Positions 1 through 11,941 of a stretch of DNA of 64,000 nt are shown here, piece by piece. Origin of the DNA: Golubevia sp. BC0850 (lineage: Eukaryota > Basidiomycota > Exobasidiomycetes > Golubeviales > Golubeviaceae). Within the stretch, counting starts at the first letter, position 1; each line of letters begins with the position of its first letter. A program made the position numbers and the translations under genes. The notes beneath the pieces were generated by a model. The model saw only the letters and a program-made list of their open reading frames with translations, was not told the DNA's origin and searched no databases. The stretch lies in NCBI GenBank assembly GCA_012976225.1, contig JAAVVG010000040.1, forward strand, positions 1 to 64,000. Reading direction: 5' to 3'.

Positions 1-495
1 GTGGGAACTTGAGGAGCAGATAGAGCAGATTGGGGTCTTGGAAGGGCAGCTGGTGGCCTGGTGGTCAAATCTGGAGCAGTTGGAGCATTGCTTCACTTCC
101 TCCTTGTGCGCGTAGTCTCTGCATTGGAGCCTGCTGGACCCTAGGAGGTGGACAGTTCTCAGCTTCTTCGGAGGAGTGGCAGGGAAGCTGACTAGTAAAC
201 TTGAGGTCCTGGAGTATTCGTAGTTGACTTGTTCTTCTTCCTCCACTTCCAACTCTTCCTTGTGTCCCTCCTCTTGGAAACCCTCTCTCATTGATCCAAT
301 CATGCAGGTCCCAGCCATCTCCTTTGCCAGGTCGTCCTTCTTCAGCAACGCTCTCTAGATACGCTCTGCGCTAATATCAGAAGCTTCGGAACGAGGCAAG
401 CATGCCAAGAGCATCTCAAAGTCCTGAAGCATTCCCATTCGGAGCTGCATCAAGACTGCCTTGGTTTCAATGCAGCTTCTGCCAAGCTGGAGAAA
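1..495. other. left edge, no gene recognised
   Basis: I see no convincing reading frame, RNA or repeat unit here. It may be the 5' part of the decayed transposon that becomes recognisable from about position 496. Confidence 0.3.
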
Positions 496-2800
496 ATGGT
501 TGCAGCTCAACCCTACCGTGTTGACTGCTGCATCGACTACTGCTGGGCTCTCACTGGGAAAGACTTCAATTCAGAAGCCTGCCCAAGATGCAACAAACCT
601 CGCTACAAGATAAATATGGAAGAGCCGGAACTCTGGCTCTCTTCAACCTATCCTCCATCGACTCGAGACGATTCTCGCAGACCCGCCAACGGCTCAAAGA
701 CTAGCGTGGGCCGCTAAAGAGGCGGAAAACAAGACAGATGTTCCAGACTATCGTCGCCATTGTCGAGATCTCGCTCTTTTGGACGTCAACATGGAGAGGC
801 TCAGGACTGAGAGAGCAGAGCGGAGAGAGAATAACGAAACAAGCATTCCCGATTTCTTCGACTTTCTGCTCCTCCTCAAACATGATGGTGCAGCTTACAA
901 GCCGTCTCTACGTCTATGTGACTGACGGCTTCGTCAAAGTACTCATCTGCATCAAGAACCAGGAACCTTCTTCGTGTCACTGGGTGGAACCCATCGTTGT
1001 CACAATCCTCCCTGGCACTGCCTTCCCTGGTGCAGCTTTGGTGAGCTTTTTCCTCCCAATGTTGGCTGAGATCGCACTCCTAGAGCGAAAGTCTGGAACG
1101 CAGATCTTCAACGCTGCGCCATCATCAGAGCCTTCCTGTTGCGGAGACTGGCCTGCTTCCACTGCCATCCATGAACGGGTTCAAAAGTCATACTGCCATC
1201 TCTGCCTGTAGATTCTGCCATGCTCACTCACGCATATGTAGTGGAAGTGGCAGGTGAGCAAAAGGAAGAAACCTCTCAACAATGTTTTCCCCGAAGATCC
1301 AGAAAAACCTCTCGAGTACGACGCTTCCAATCCATCACCTTCAACGGAGATCTCAAAGGAAAGCCAGCTTCTGGAAATCGAAGATGCTAGCTCTGAAGAT
1401 GCTGAAACACTCAGGAAGAAAGAAGTACGGACTCAAACAACGAGCAAAGATGAAAGCTTTGAGAGGAATAGAATCAAGTCTCAGCTCTCCAATCGAGGTG
1501 GGGAGTCCGTACCAAAGCTGCTTTCGATCATGACTCATCCGATTGAGGGTGACCCATTTCCCATCAGCAGAGCACTCTACGAGTTCTATGGAAAGAGTTT
1601 CGCTAGCTGCTCCAGAGGTTTACCAACTCAATTTTCTCAAGCTTTGGCCAGAGACATCTTTCTCTATCTCAACACTCAATACAAGATGCTCGAACTCCAG
1701 ATTCATATCCTTTAAGCCTTTCTACCTTGGCTGTTCTTCAATCCTGTTCCAGGAAATCAAAGTCACAGCGACGTAATTGCATTGGTAATCTCTTTGATTT
1801 ACATTGTTGATATTTACCTAGAATCTGATGGTTTCACCCCCAAAGATATCTCAATTCTGAACGATGCTTGTGTTTATTTCGTAGTTCAATTCGAAGCTCT
1901 CTTCGTCAGAGGGGATCCAGGTGTACTAGATAGAACGATGTGAGTACTGTCAACTTGGAGGACTTTCATCCTCCTGCTGTCACAAGATAGAAAGATGGAT
2001 CTCAATCGCAAAAGGATCAGTGAGAAGATACGACAATCCAGCTCTCAGCATGTCACGGCCTGCAGAGCTCCTAGAGAAGGTCAAACTACTAGCGGTCTTG
2101 AAGAGAGCTCACAGCCATGCCGAATCAGCTGCAGCTTTACAAGAAGAAGAAGAGCATCGTTCCGGCGCCTCTTTCTCTGGCAGCTCTCCTGGAGATCTTG
2201 AAAGAGGAGACGTTCCTTCCAGGTTCTACGAGCAAGCTGTTGTCAGTCGACCGTTTTGGGAACCTGAAGTGCGGGCTCTCTCCTCAACCTCTTCACTCTC
2301 GTTTCAAGGAGAAGGATGGTTGATCAACATAGAGCAAGTCGCTTCTTCAGAGGTCAAAGAGATCAAATCAGAGGTAACCAAGGAGCTACCTTCGAAGTTT
2401 GACCCGGCCTTTGATCCGTCGATCGATGTGACCTCAAATTTCTGCCCTCTGCTCCCCAATCTCTATTCTCTCATCGGCAGAGCAACCTGTAGAAGACAGT
2501 GCTGAGGCTATCACTCTCTTTGGAAAGACTTTGTACTACATCGAATGCGATGTGGTCCTATACTCAGTCGCTCTGCTCTTCTCAGCACCGCGGTTCATCG
2601 ATCTGGAAGGCAGGAATTTTCCTTATGCACTCTCTCAAGATGACCAGAGTATCGTTGGTGCCAGTTCGTTCTTTCCACAGCCTCGTTGGTGTCTACCAAC
2701 CCGACGGAAATCCTGGGATATTGAGCGTGGAGAAGGGATTGAGAACTTTCTTCTTGGAGAAGATGAAGGCTTCTGTCTGGAATTATGTTGTAGTTGAGGA
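496..2800 (+). mobile_element. decayed tnp2/Plavaka-type DNA transposon relic
   Basis: Translated pieces in all three plus frames resemble, in order, the transposases of the CACTA/tnp2 group found in basidiomycetes. At 529-630 there is a zinc-finger-like segment with pairs of cysteines and the signature CPRCNKPRYK, matching the C-x2-C...CPxCxxPRY head of these proteins. At 890-1210 follows a stretch with TDGF, W-x-EPIVV, a proline/glycine segment (ILPGTAFPG), then GDWPAS and CHLC, the order seen in the tnp2 core. Weaker matches continue to about 2800 (for example FGKTLYYIECDVV near 2520-2560). No frame stays open across the element, so it is inactive. Ends and target duplications were not found. 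Family assignment rests on motif order only; a different transposase with a similar finger is possible. Confidence 0.55.
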
Positions 2801-3695
2801 TGAAGATGAAGTTGTATAGTTCTCTCTTCTTTTTGTTCTAAAATATGCGAGACTGTTGTGGGTTTGTTTGCTGCTGGCTGGTTGGCTGGCTGGCTGCAGC
2901 TCGAAGGAGAATCTTCTCCAAGACTTTCGATTTCTCTCAGACTCTCGATCTCTCGATCTATAGAACCATACTCATCTTACTCTCCTAACCTTCAACTTTT
3001 CAAAGCATCACTTCAAGATCTCTTTTCTCATCTATAGAAGAGCTACATTTCAGTCCTTTTAAAGAGAAACTAGCCACATAAGTCTCTTACCATCGTCCAG
3101 CAGCGTAACCCTCCACTTGCTACACTGAGCTAACCCACCTAGTCTCCTTTGCCTCTCTCCCTCTCTCTCTTTCTCTGCTTTCGTTACTTTTGATCGAAAT
3201 CACTTGCTTCTAACAGCACTCTCTTTGTTTCCAATGCCTTCGAACCTTTTACCAGACTCAATGGATGATGGATTTGGTGAGTCTTGGGGTCCGACTATTC
3301 GAGGGAATTGGAGAGAAATCCTGTTCTAGACAGCGCAATGAATGAACCCCATTGAGGCTCAGATCAGAGCAAATGGGATTGAGACACCTGCTACCGCCAA
3401 AGCCACAATCAAGGAGCTTATTTGTGGACTATCCAATGCTTATCCACAAGCTACTGCCACAAAGCGCCCTACTCCTAACAATTTGTCAAGTCTCAAAGTA
3501 TCAGAATTTCTCTCTTTGATCCTTGACACCTTATTGAAACAAGCCCCCAGCAGCCCTCAAGGTCAGTCAGTCAGAATCAAATCAACTCGGTTGTTTCTTC
3601 CTTGTGAGACAGTGCTTCCCTTTGCGGGACTCTGGTCTTTTGGTTCAAGGCATTACTATTTACATTTTAGCTCGAGAAAACATATCAAACCCAAG
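2801..3695. other. intergenic, possible small ORF remnants
   Basis: There is a C/T-rich stretch near 3150-3200 and an ATG at 3234 opening a 31-codon frame that ends before 3330. A second frame at 3342-3560 has fair codon use (a helical segment around LSSLKVSEFLSLILDTLLK) and then runs into the tRNA gene. No family was recognised and no clean splice pairing joins the two. I do not call a gene. Confidence 0.25.
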
Positions 3696-3799
3696 GTTGC
3701 TTTGCTCGAGTGGTCTAAGAGGTTCGTTTTAAGTAACGGTTCTGGTACAACAGTTCTGCATAACGCGAATTTTCGTGGGTTCGAAACCCACAGGCAACA
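3696..3799 (+). tRNA. tRNA-Leu(UAA)-like, with about 30-nt intron
   Basis: The 5' acceptor strand GTTGCTT (3696-3702) pairs with AGGCAAC (3792-3798), one G-U pair included. The D arm is CTC/GAG with a GAGTGGTCTAA loop. The T arm is GTGGG-TTCGAAA-CCCAC. The anticodon stem TTCGT pairs with GCGAA once a 30-nt intron (about 3734-3763) is placed after position 37. This gives anticodon TAA at 3730-3732, which reads leucine. A T-run follows at once. The spliced product is about 74 nt with a variable region of only 5 nt (TTTTC), whereas eukaryotic leucine tRNAs normally carry a long variable arm. The fold is otherwise complete, so I call a gene and flag the oddity. Confidence 0.7.
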
Positions 3800-3803
3800 T
3801 CAG

Positions 3804-3811
3804 TTTTTTTT
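3804..3811 (+). terminator. Pol III T-run terminator
   Basis: A run of eight T residues lies five bases after the tRNA 3' end, as expected for RNA polymerase III termination. Confidence 0.75.
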
Positions 3812-5046
3812 GCCCCCTCACTTTTGGCCAGCCTCAAGCCATCTCGCCCACCTCCAACAGTCTTCCTTCTCAATTCGTCTCATTTTCATTTTGTGGACCT
3901 GAAAAGGCGATTCGTTGTGATTGGCGCTCAACTACCCACAACCTCCAAACACTCCCCCTCCTCTTTTCCCTCGCCTTTGTAGCCTTCATCTCATCTTCTT
4001 CCCCTGATCCAACATTTCTCCAGTCTGTCTTCATGCACCTCCTTGATCACTATCGGACAAACATAAGCTCTCAACATGGGAGCCTCATCAAACAAAAAGC
4101 TCCTTCCAGGAACTGAGCCAGGAAAGCAAGAACTTCATTGACCGGAGCTCTTTGACTTCAAAGCTATAAGTTTGAGGTTTTCGAGTTCAGTCGTACAAAT
4201 TTGAGCTAGTTCTGAAGTTCACTCGCTTTACACAAGTTGATGGGCACAATGATGAGAAAGTCATGGTTTCTCCTCTCACCCAATTTTTATCCCATTTTCC
4301 ATTTCTCCCTTTTTCATGAGTCCTTTTCAATTCTCTTTCTTCGCCTTCTACATCTTAAATTTCACTGTTCATGATTGATATTGATATTCGGATTTTCAGT
4401 GGTTGTTTGCCAGTAATATCTTTCTTGCATCCTTTGTCAGCCTCTCCCCAACCTTTTTCAACAGGTTCTAGCAGTAGACCTTCTCTTCCTTTCACCATTC
4501 TTTTTGACAAATAAGCAACTCCATCTCCAAGGACCTTTCACTTTCTTTACCTTCAGTCTCCTCCTACTCTTGAAGAAGCTTGCTCTATAAATCATCAACT
4601 CTTGGAAAGCACAAAAGCTTTGGATTTCTGTCACGTCGTTTAGAAGCTTGCCAACAGAAATGTGTTCAGAAGAGAAAGGAAGCCTCTGAACTCACCCCTG
4701 GTTAGAGAACAAGTCCTAGGTTCTGAACGCAGCCTTGCTGTCAGATATGCCTGTGAAGTTCTTTTCAAAAAAGAGGAGAGGAAAATTCAGAGGCTTGAAA
4801 GTCACATTAAACTTAAGTCAATCATCCACTCATTCACAAACTCTGTGCCAGGATGCCAGAGACTCCAGTATCAGCAATTGATCAAAGGAATTTCTGACTG
4901 GTGTTGGCTTGCCTCAAGAAAACTTTAAGAAGTATAATAAGTAAACGTTCAAAGTATAGAGAAGCGTTGGAGTCAAGAATTAAATTTGAGATCAAGGTTT
5001 TGAATAAGTGAGAGCCAGACTTTCGAAAATCAGAGTGGTGGCAGCT
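3812..5046. other. no gene recognised
   Basis: Pyrimidine-rich sequence with short frames only. A plus-strand frame at 4662-4928 (88 codons) matches nothing I recognise and has no clear promoter or splice context. Confidence 0.3.
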
Positions 5047-5833
5047 TCAGTGAGATGATTGGACTTTTTGATTGAGTGACACAGCTTTTACAGAACTTTT
5101 CTTGGGATTTGACTTTCTTCTCCTCAGTTTCTCGCGCATCCACCTCCATTCTTCTTGACATTGCTTCTTTTGACAAGAGCCACACTTCTTGTCTCCGTTA
5201 CTAGCACTTGAACGTAGTTCAAAGCGGGAAAGGCGAGAGCCATTCAACGGTTGAGATGCAGTTTTCCCTCTTTGAAACGTCACCGACTGGAGGAAAAAGT
5301 GAGGTCAGTTCTCGATGAAAAACTTGAAAAAGATGAGTCGATTGACTGATTTCATACCACTCACCTGTCTCCCCTGCCTTCAAAGTGATCAGCTTGATGT
5401 CTCCACTCTTTATCATCTTGTTTTCTTTCAGCGCTTCTCTTTATTGTTTCCAAAGTCTGATCGAGCGAGGAGAGGTAGCTTCCAAAGCGTTCGAGTTGAG
5501 AGGCTTACAGGGAACAGTTATCCCCTTTAAGTTGACCAGGATTGAGTTGGAGAGAGAGAAAGAAAGGTGAGTCTCTTCTTGGAAGTCTTCATCCCTTAGA
5601 GGAGAAACAGAAGTAAAGTCAACATGAGAATAGTTCAAGATCAAGGAAATGGCCCAATAATCTCACCTTCTTGCTTGTTCCATTGTCCTCTTGGTCTCCT
5701 CCCAATCTGCACCGGCCTCTACTTTGTCAGCCCAATCCCTGATACATTGGGTGATTGGAGGAATCAGGTCCTCATGTAGATCGTTGGCTCCTTTTTCGAA
5801 CCCTTGGTGACGAGATGACGAACCATTATCAAA
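5047..5833 (-). CDS. unknown protein, 3' exons of a spliced gene
   Basis: On the minus strand four open blocks connect through plausible introns. Block one (about 5833-5679, after a CACAG acceptor) encodes HEDLIPPITQCIRDWADKVE and ends at a GTGAGA donor. Block two (from about 5606) encodes DEDFQEETHLSF and ends at a GTAAGC donor. Block three is short, around 5330-5390. The last block, to the stop at 5047, encodes a lysine/arginine-rich tail with KKCGSCQKKQC and EEWRWMREKLRRRK. The 5' end was not found. I do not recognise the family. The first two blocks are repeated in inverted orientation at 21.2-21.5 kb, so one or both copies may be decaying. The two-cysteine, highly basic C terminus could bind nucleic acid, but that is only inference. 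Confidence 0.35.
5533..5797 (-). repeat. inverted duplicate, copy A
   Basis: About 265 bp are almost identical to the reverse complement of 21212-21478, covering one exon, its GTGAGA donor, the whole intron and the start of the next exon. Because the intron is shared, the copy arose from D. Confidence 0.85.
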
Positions 5834-6339
5834 CTGTGTTGGGTGGGGGAGGAAAAGAGAAAAACGCTCGAATCAGATCATCCATCTGCTGGTAAGGCCT
5901 GCTTCTCAGACGCCAGCAGTAAACGTTGGTTGTCATTTTGATACTCACTTCCTCTAGAGAGAGCGAGTATTAGAGTAGTAGAAATTGAGAAGCAAGATGG
6001 GATGGTTTGAATAGAAAAGAAGAGAAGGTCTGTTTTCGCTTTTTCAAGTTAGCAAAGGGAACATTAGCCTCACAAGTTGATCTCGCACCCCCTTTTTTTC
6101 GAGAGTGGGGCAGAACGAAGTCTCGACTTCCAACGACTGGCTGGCAAATCACTTCGAACGATGTTCTTTCTTTTGAATCAAGCGCAGGGGATCCTTAGAT
6201 GCAGCCGAGTGAAGACACTGAGGATCAACTCAAATTGAAAGGGTAATCAAAATCCCCTCGACGATCCTTGATTTATTTCAAAATTGAGCAAGACAACGAT
6301 TTTTTCTCCATTTCCTTTTCTTCTCATCTACCACGCCCT

Positions 6340-8753
6340 CTAATTCTCCTCTAAAATCTTTCCCTTCAGGTACTCCACCAGCTGTTCGACCTTAACAACC
6401 TCACCCTTTCCACTTCCTTCTTCACTATCCTTTCCTCTCTGTTCCTTCACTCTGACTTCACCATTTTTCCATTCTTCAGGAGCCAAAAGAATGGCGATTG
6501 GAATTCCGTCTTTCTCAATAGCACTGAATTGAGGAGCTGGTTTTGGTTTGGTTTTGTAAAGGAATTCTGCCTGAAAGAGAAAAGAAAAAAAGCCGAAGAA
6601 GATTTATGAGAAAACCCCAAACTTTTTCTCGCTTCTTAAGTCTTCTCTAGTCTCTATTTCATTAGTGACTTACCTTAACCCCACCATCCCAAAGCATCTT
6701 GGTAACTTTCATTCTCTCCATCACCATTCCTTCACCCATACTCATCACGAAAACCTCAACTTTCTTAGCTCTAACATTTTCACCATTTCCTTCTTTCAAT
6801 TTAGCCATTTTGATCGCAAAGATTCTTTCAACTCCAATAGAAACTCCAACACAAGGAACAATATCCTTCTTCTTGGAACCAGAGAACATTCCAACTAAAT
6901 TATCATACCTTCCACCGGCTGCGATGGATCCTACTCCGATTTTCGATTCATCGATTTCTTCTTCTCCATCTTCTCCTACGGTGGCTTTCTTCTTCTTTGG
7001 CTTTGAAGAGGAAGCCTCAGAAGTTTCGGAGGTGATTTGAGGAGGAGCAGAATCTTCAGTGATGGCTTCATAAATTATACCAGTGTAATAATCTAATCCT
7101 CTTGCTAGGGACAAATCAAACGAAATGTAATCTAAAACTTTAAAAACTTCTAAATATTGGAATAACAATTCCATATCTTTTAAACCTTCGACTGCAGATT
7201 TGTTAGTCATGAATTTGGAATCCGATTTCAACTTCTCAATTAAATCTTGTCCACCTGGAAGAAAATCGAGAGCAACAAAGATTCTTCATTAGAAACCTCA
7301 AGGGAACAACGATAAAACCCACATTCCAGAACTCACCTTTCAACCCCACAAACTCCCAAATCTTCTCCGCCACCTCCTCCTCCAATCCTTTCTCCTCGAC
7401 CATTTCCTTTTTCACCACATTCCAAGGAGATTTATCTAGCTTATCAACTGCTGAACTAATACTTCTGACCTTCTCTTCAGGTACTCCGCAGAGTTCAAAG
7501 ATCCCATCTAGAATCTTTCGATGGTTCAATTTGATTTTGAAAGGAGTTGGTAGAGATAGGGAGTTGAGGGTTTCGACCAAGATGCAGAGAATTTCTGCAT
7601 CTGGTAACATTGGGTCGTAGAGTCCTGCTATGTCGAAATCCTGGAGATGGAGGGAGGGGAGAAGAGGGCAATGAGAGAAGGGAGTGAGAGGGGGAGGTGA
7701 GAGAGACAGAGGGAGGAAGACGAGTGGATCTGGATCAGGAAAGAAATCCTCAAAGGGCAGTCGTCGAAATTTGAAGCAAAGCTTAGAGAAAGAGACGAAC
7801 CCACTCACACATTGATAGAATTCTCTGAATCTACCCTTTGACATGGCAGGTTGATCTCTACGATAGACCTTTGCGATGTGATAACGTTTGATGTTTGAGT
7901 ATTCAGATTGGTTCATGGCCACGAAACGAGCGAATGGGACCTGCGGAGGAGGGAGGGAGGGCAGAGAGTAGAGGGATATAAGCTGTCGAGGTTCGAGATG
8001 CCTCATCTCAAGTCAAGGGCTGAGTTCCAGAGTCTGCATTCTGAAAACTGGAGATCTGGGCACTGCTTTATAGAAGAAGCAGGCCATTGAAAGCAGACCT
8101 TTCTTCCCTTCCTCTGCTGCATTCTCCTCTTCCCTCTACATGCCATCTTCGGTCTGGCTACTCACGGTCAAATCATATCTCAAACTACAAAGTTCACCTC
8201 CTTGATCCATCAAATCATAGATCAATTTTGAATCCTCACCATATTTCCCACTTAAGATTTCCTTTCTCTCAAAGACTGGAGTATCAATGGTTACAGCCCC
8301 ATGAGCTTCGAAGACTTTTGTAATGGATTCAAAGATGTTTTGTCTGATTCTCATAGAGATTGGTTCCCAATCCCTTGTTCCCTTTGGAGTCTTGAGAACG
8401 AATTTCTCAACTTTTGATGAGGATTTTTTGTCCTTGTTAGTTGAAGGATCGAGTAGAGAAAGTTTAGATTTTAAGGATAACAGTGCTTCAACTGATGATT
8501 TAATTTCTTCCGTTGAGGCTTTGGATGATTTCAATTGACGAACTAGTAACCCTTGAGATTCAATTTGAGATGCCAAATCTTGTGTGGTGGGATTGGAAGT
8601 TGACATGACTCGAGAAGTTGAAGGTGAAGATGAAGATGAAGATGGGATTGGAAGATTAAGATTGAATCTGGTAGAAGAAGTTGAAGTTGAGATTGAAATC
8701 GGAGAATGAGAATAGAATTTGAAAATTGAAGAAGGGATTGCCTTTCTCTTCAT
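6340..8753 (-). CDS. HTS1: histidyl-tRNA synthetase
   Basis: Class II synthetase charging tRNA-His. Five exons: 8753-8166, 7940-7809, 7640-7337, 7254-6674 and 6570-6340, giving 611 residues in frame. Visible hallmarks are an N-terminal WHEP-like helical hairpin (about residues 55-100), [16 protein letters not shown], the motif-2 segment [20 protein letters not shown], the HisRS signature [29 protein letters not shown], and motif 3 [10 protein letters not shown]. The first 49 residues are rich in Ser, Arg and Lys like a mitochondrial presequence, and a second ATG (codon 50, at 8604-8606) begins a normal cytosolic protein. Yeast HTS1 makes both forms from two starts, so dual targeting is likely here. 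The start faces the PRPP synthetase gene over about 210 bp. Confidence 0.96.
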
Positions 8754-8962
8754 TCAATCTTATAAGAAGAAGACAGGGAGAGGGGAACTTTCAGCTAAAG
8801 ATAGCGCAAGTATACAGTAGGGAAGGAAGAAAAAGTTAGAAGCTCCAATCCTTGGACCAATCCGATTCTATCCAATTCATTCCTCAAATCCATCTCTAAA
8901 TTTACTTTAATTCTCGCTAATCGATCCACAATCACCCTAAAAGTGCCATCAATTCCCTCAAA

Positions 8963-11397
8963 ATGGCTCTAGTAGCAGGTGGAATCAAAGTATTTGCAGG
9001 TGAGATTGAGATGCTTCTCTCTCCCATCATCTCTTATCCTTCACTTCCCTACTGATCCTCTCTTCCTCTCTCCTCTTTTCATCTACCAGGTTCATCCCAC
9101 ACAGAATTAGCTCAACTAATCTCTCGTCGTCTAGGTTTACCACTAGGACTTTCCACAGTCACACGTAACGAAGCAGGAGAATCAATCATCCGAATTTCAG
9201 AATCAGTTAGAGAACATGATGTCTACATTATCAATACTAGTTGCGTTTCACCAACTCCCACTGGAGTTTCTGCATCTCCTTCTACTAGTTTAATGGAGTT
9301 GCTCATCATGATTCACGCTTGTAAAACTGCCAGTGCTAGAAGGATCACAGCGGTTATACCTCATTTCTTTAATGCAAGACAGGACAAGAAGGATAAGAGT
9401 AGAGCTCCTATTACTGCTAAATTGGTCGCGAATATGATTGAGAAGGCTGGTTGTGATCATGTGATTGTGAGTACAGATGGGAGAGGAGAGATGGGTGAGA
9501 GGGGATTCGCCTTTCGAAAAAAAAGAGAGAGAGGATCCTAAAGCTTTGCTGCAAGTTCGGTTGGAGAGATGGAAGTTCAGGATCAACTTGGGATTTTTAT
9601 TGGAAACATTTCCGCTTCTGGTGAAAAGGAGAAAGAAGGAGCGAAAAGCCGTTATCAGCAAGTCACTCACATCTTCTGAAAAGAGATAAGGTCCTCCTTT
9701 CGTGGGCTATGATCTCCTCTGCCGCCTAAAGATATAATTCTAGCTCCCTTCAGTCTTGTTAGCTTTCTGTTTCTTCCACTTCTACATGATCCCTATTCTC
9801 CTACCACAGACGATGGATCTACACGCCTCTCAAATCCAAGGTTTCTTCGACGTTCCAGTAGACAAGTCAGTATCCCACTCCTTCACCTTGCTTTAGTCCT
9901 CGCTCTTCAAAGAATGAAGCTATTCCAAAATGACATTGCAGCCCGACAGAACTCTTTTCTGATCTTCCTACTTTTCAACTCTTCTGTCCTCCCTCTCCTT
10001 CCCATTGATTCTCAGCGTGAGTATAATCTCCGAAACCTGAAAACCACCACCTTCCTTCAACGAGAACGGAAATCCAAAGCTAACGATTCTCAGAAGTCAA
10101 AAGGACTGGTTCTTTCCTTTCCGAGAGAAAAGAAGCTAACTCTTTGTCACATCTTCTCCTCGACTCTCTTCTGAATTAGCTTTATGCCGAACCGGCAGCT
10201 CTTCAATACATTCGAGAAATGGTAGATGTTTCAAAAGCAGTCATTGTTTCACCCGATGCAGGAGGAGCGAAGCGGTTAGTTCTATCTCCCTCCGCTCCCC
10301 TTTCCTAACCTCAATCCCTTCTAACCACCCTCCTTTCCAACCTTATTTCTCCCCCCTTTCCCCTCTCCACTTCTCTCAGCGCCACTTCTTTAGCCGATCG
10401 TCTCTCCATAGATTTCGCTCTCTTCCACAAAGAAAGAAAACGAGCAAACGAAGTTTCTCGTATGGTCTTGGTGGGAAACGTCACTGGGAAAGTTGCGATT
10501 CTAGTAGATGACATGGCAGATACTTGCGGGACTTTAGAGCTTGCTGCTGAGAGATTGATGGAATCGGGTGCCGAAAGAGTACTTGCTATCGTCACTCATG
10601 GGATTTTAAGTGGTCCAGCTTTGGAAAGAGTTAGAAATAGTAAATTGGAAAAATTGGTCGTCACCAATACTTTGCCGCAGAAGGAGAATAGAAGGAAATG
10701 TCCGAAGATTGAGGAGGTGAGGTTTGGGGAAGAGAGAAGGGGAAAAGGGAGGAAATAGAAGATGGAGTGGGGTCGAAGGGAGTTAGTTGTGGAATTTATT
10801 GATCTTTTTCTGCGCTCGTTTCAATCTTTCAGATCGATATCTCTCATGTCTTGGCGGAAACTATCAGAAGATCTCATTATGGTGAATCAGTCTCTGTTTT
10901 GTTCAATCAGGTGAGTCGAATCTGCTTCTCATTTTCCTCTGCCATTCTTTCCTTTGCTGATGCTTCGGATCTCTCTTCTATCACTTTCTCGTTCTCAGGT
11001 ACCATACGACACAACCCAACCATACAGACATGGATCAGATTCAACAAACGAAAAATCCAATTCTTCTTCTTCAATCCCGACTGCACACATTCCACTTTCA
11101 ACTTCATCTTCAACTTCAAATTTGAACAACAATTCAACTTATACTCAACCTGATCCACCTTCACCTATGAATTATTTCGCTCCTTCAAATTCTGAACCAA
11201 ATCCTTTTGAACTAGGAGGTGGTGGTGGTGAGAATCCTCAAGCTACTCCGAAAGCTAACAATCATAGGGAGAGAGTTCCTGTGATGACTGGAAGTGCTGC
11301 TTCGAATGCTATGAACAATGGGATTGGGATTCAAGGGGTTAAAGGTCCAAGTCCTTTGAGACAGGAAACGGGAGGGGAGGATTTGGGGAGGAGTTAG
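8963..11397 (+). CDS. PRS: ribose-phosphate pyrophosphokinase (PRPP synthetase)
   Basis: Makes PRPP from ribose 5-phosphate and ATP for nucleotide, His and Trp synthesis. Seven exons: 8963-8999, 9090-9466, 9810-9869, 10180-10274, 10380-10716, 10833-10910 and 10999-11397, 460 residues. Seen: [58 protein letters not shown] and the PRPP-binding loop [15 protein letters not shown]. Two introns are unusually long for this window (343 and 310 nt). The exon-3 donor, GTATCC after a TCA codon, is atypical and gives VDKSLYAEP where most relatives have VDNLYAEP; a one-residue error there is possible. After the usual C terminus (VPY) there is an extra tail of about 130 residues rich in Ser, Asn, Pro and Gly. 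Confidence 0.93.
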
Positions 11398-11941
11398 TCG
11401 AAAGAGTTGTTCTGAGTAGTTAGAAAGAGGTTTCAGTCGAAGGTCTCGGTCGTCTTTAGGTTCTCTCGTGTACTAGACTACAGTAGAAATTATATTCAAT
11501 ACATTACACAGAGATTTTTCCCGCTCCGAATAGCTGAGGTGGGAGAAGAAGAGGATTGGTGTGCTGAAGAAAAGAGAAGACATCAACACGATCCACGATC
11601 ACTGGTAAGAACGAGTCGACACGAGATTGAATTGACAAAGAGCGGTACATATAAAAAATAACTACCAGAAGCTGTGACGGTTGCAAAACCGATGTTGTGA
11701 GAGTCTAAGATTTTTGGGGATGGTGGGAAAGACTTGGGTTGAAAGTGGAAGTAGTTGAAGAGGATGGCACTTGACATTGAGATGTGAGGGGGGAGACAGA
11801 TCGATAATGGGAATGGAGTTGAGATTCAGGCTTGAGATTTGATTCTTCTTTTGAAATTGTAAAACTTGAAGTTAAAGGTGAAAAGAAAATTGATCCTAAA
11901 CAGAAAGACTTCCAAGAGCCCTGGATACTGCTCTTTAATAA
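11398..11941. other. no gene recognised
   Basis: This is downstream sequence of the PRPP synthetase gene. A minus-strand frame at 11777-11583 (64 codons) has an even composition and a possible donor, but no convincing partner exon. Confidence 0.3.

Noticed and set aside
3342-3902. 186-codon plus-strand frame
   Set aside because: Its second half runs through the tRNA gene and its terminator, so it cannot be one protein-coding gene.
11504-11777. Small minus-strand gene (64-codon frame with possible second exon)
   Set aside because: Amino-acid balance is fair, but none of the candidate acceptors gave a convincing C terminus and no family was recognised.
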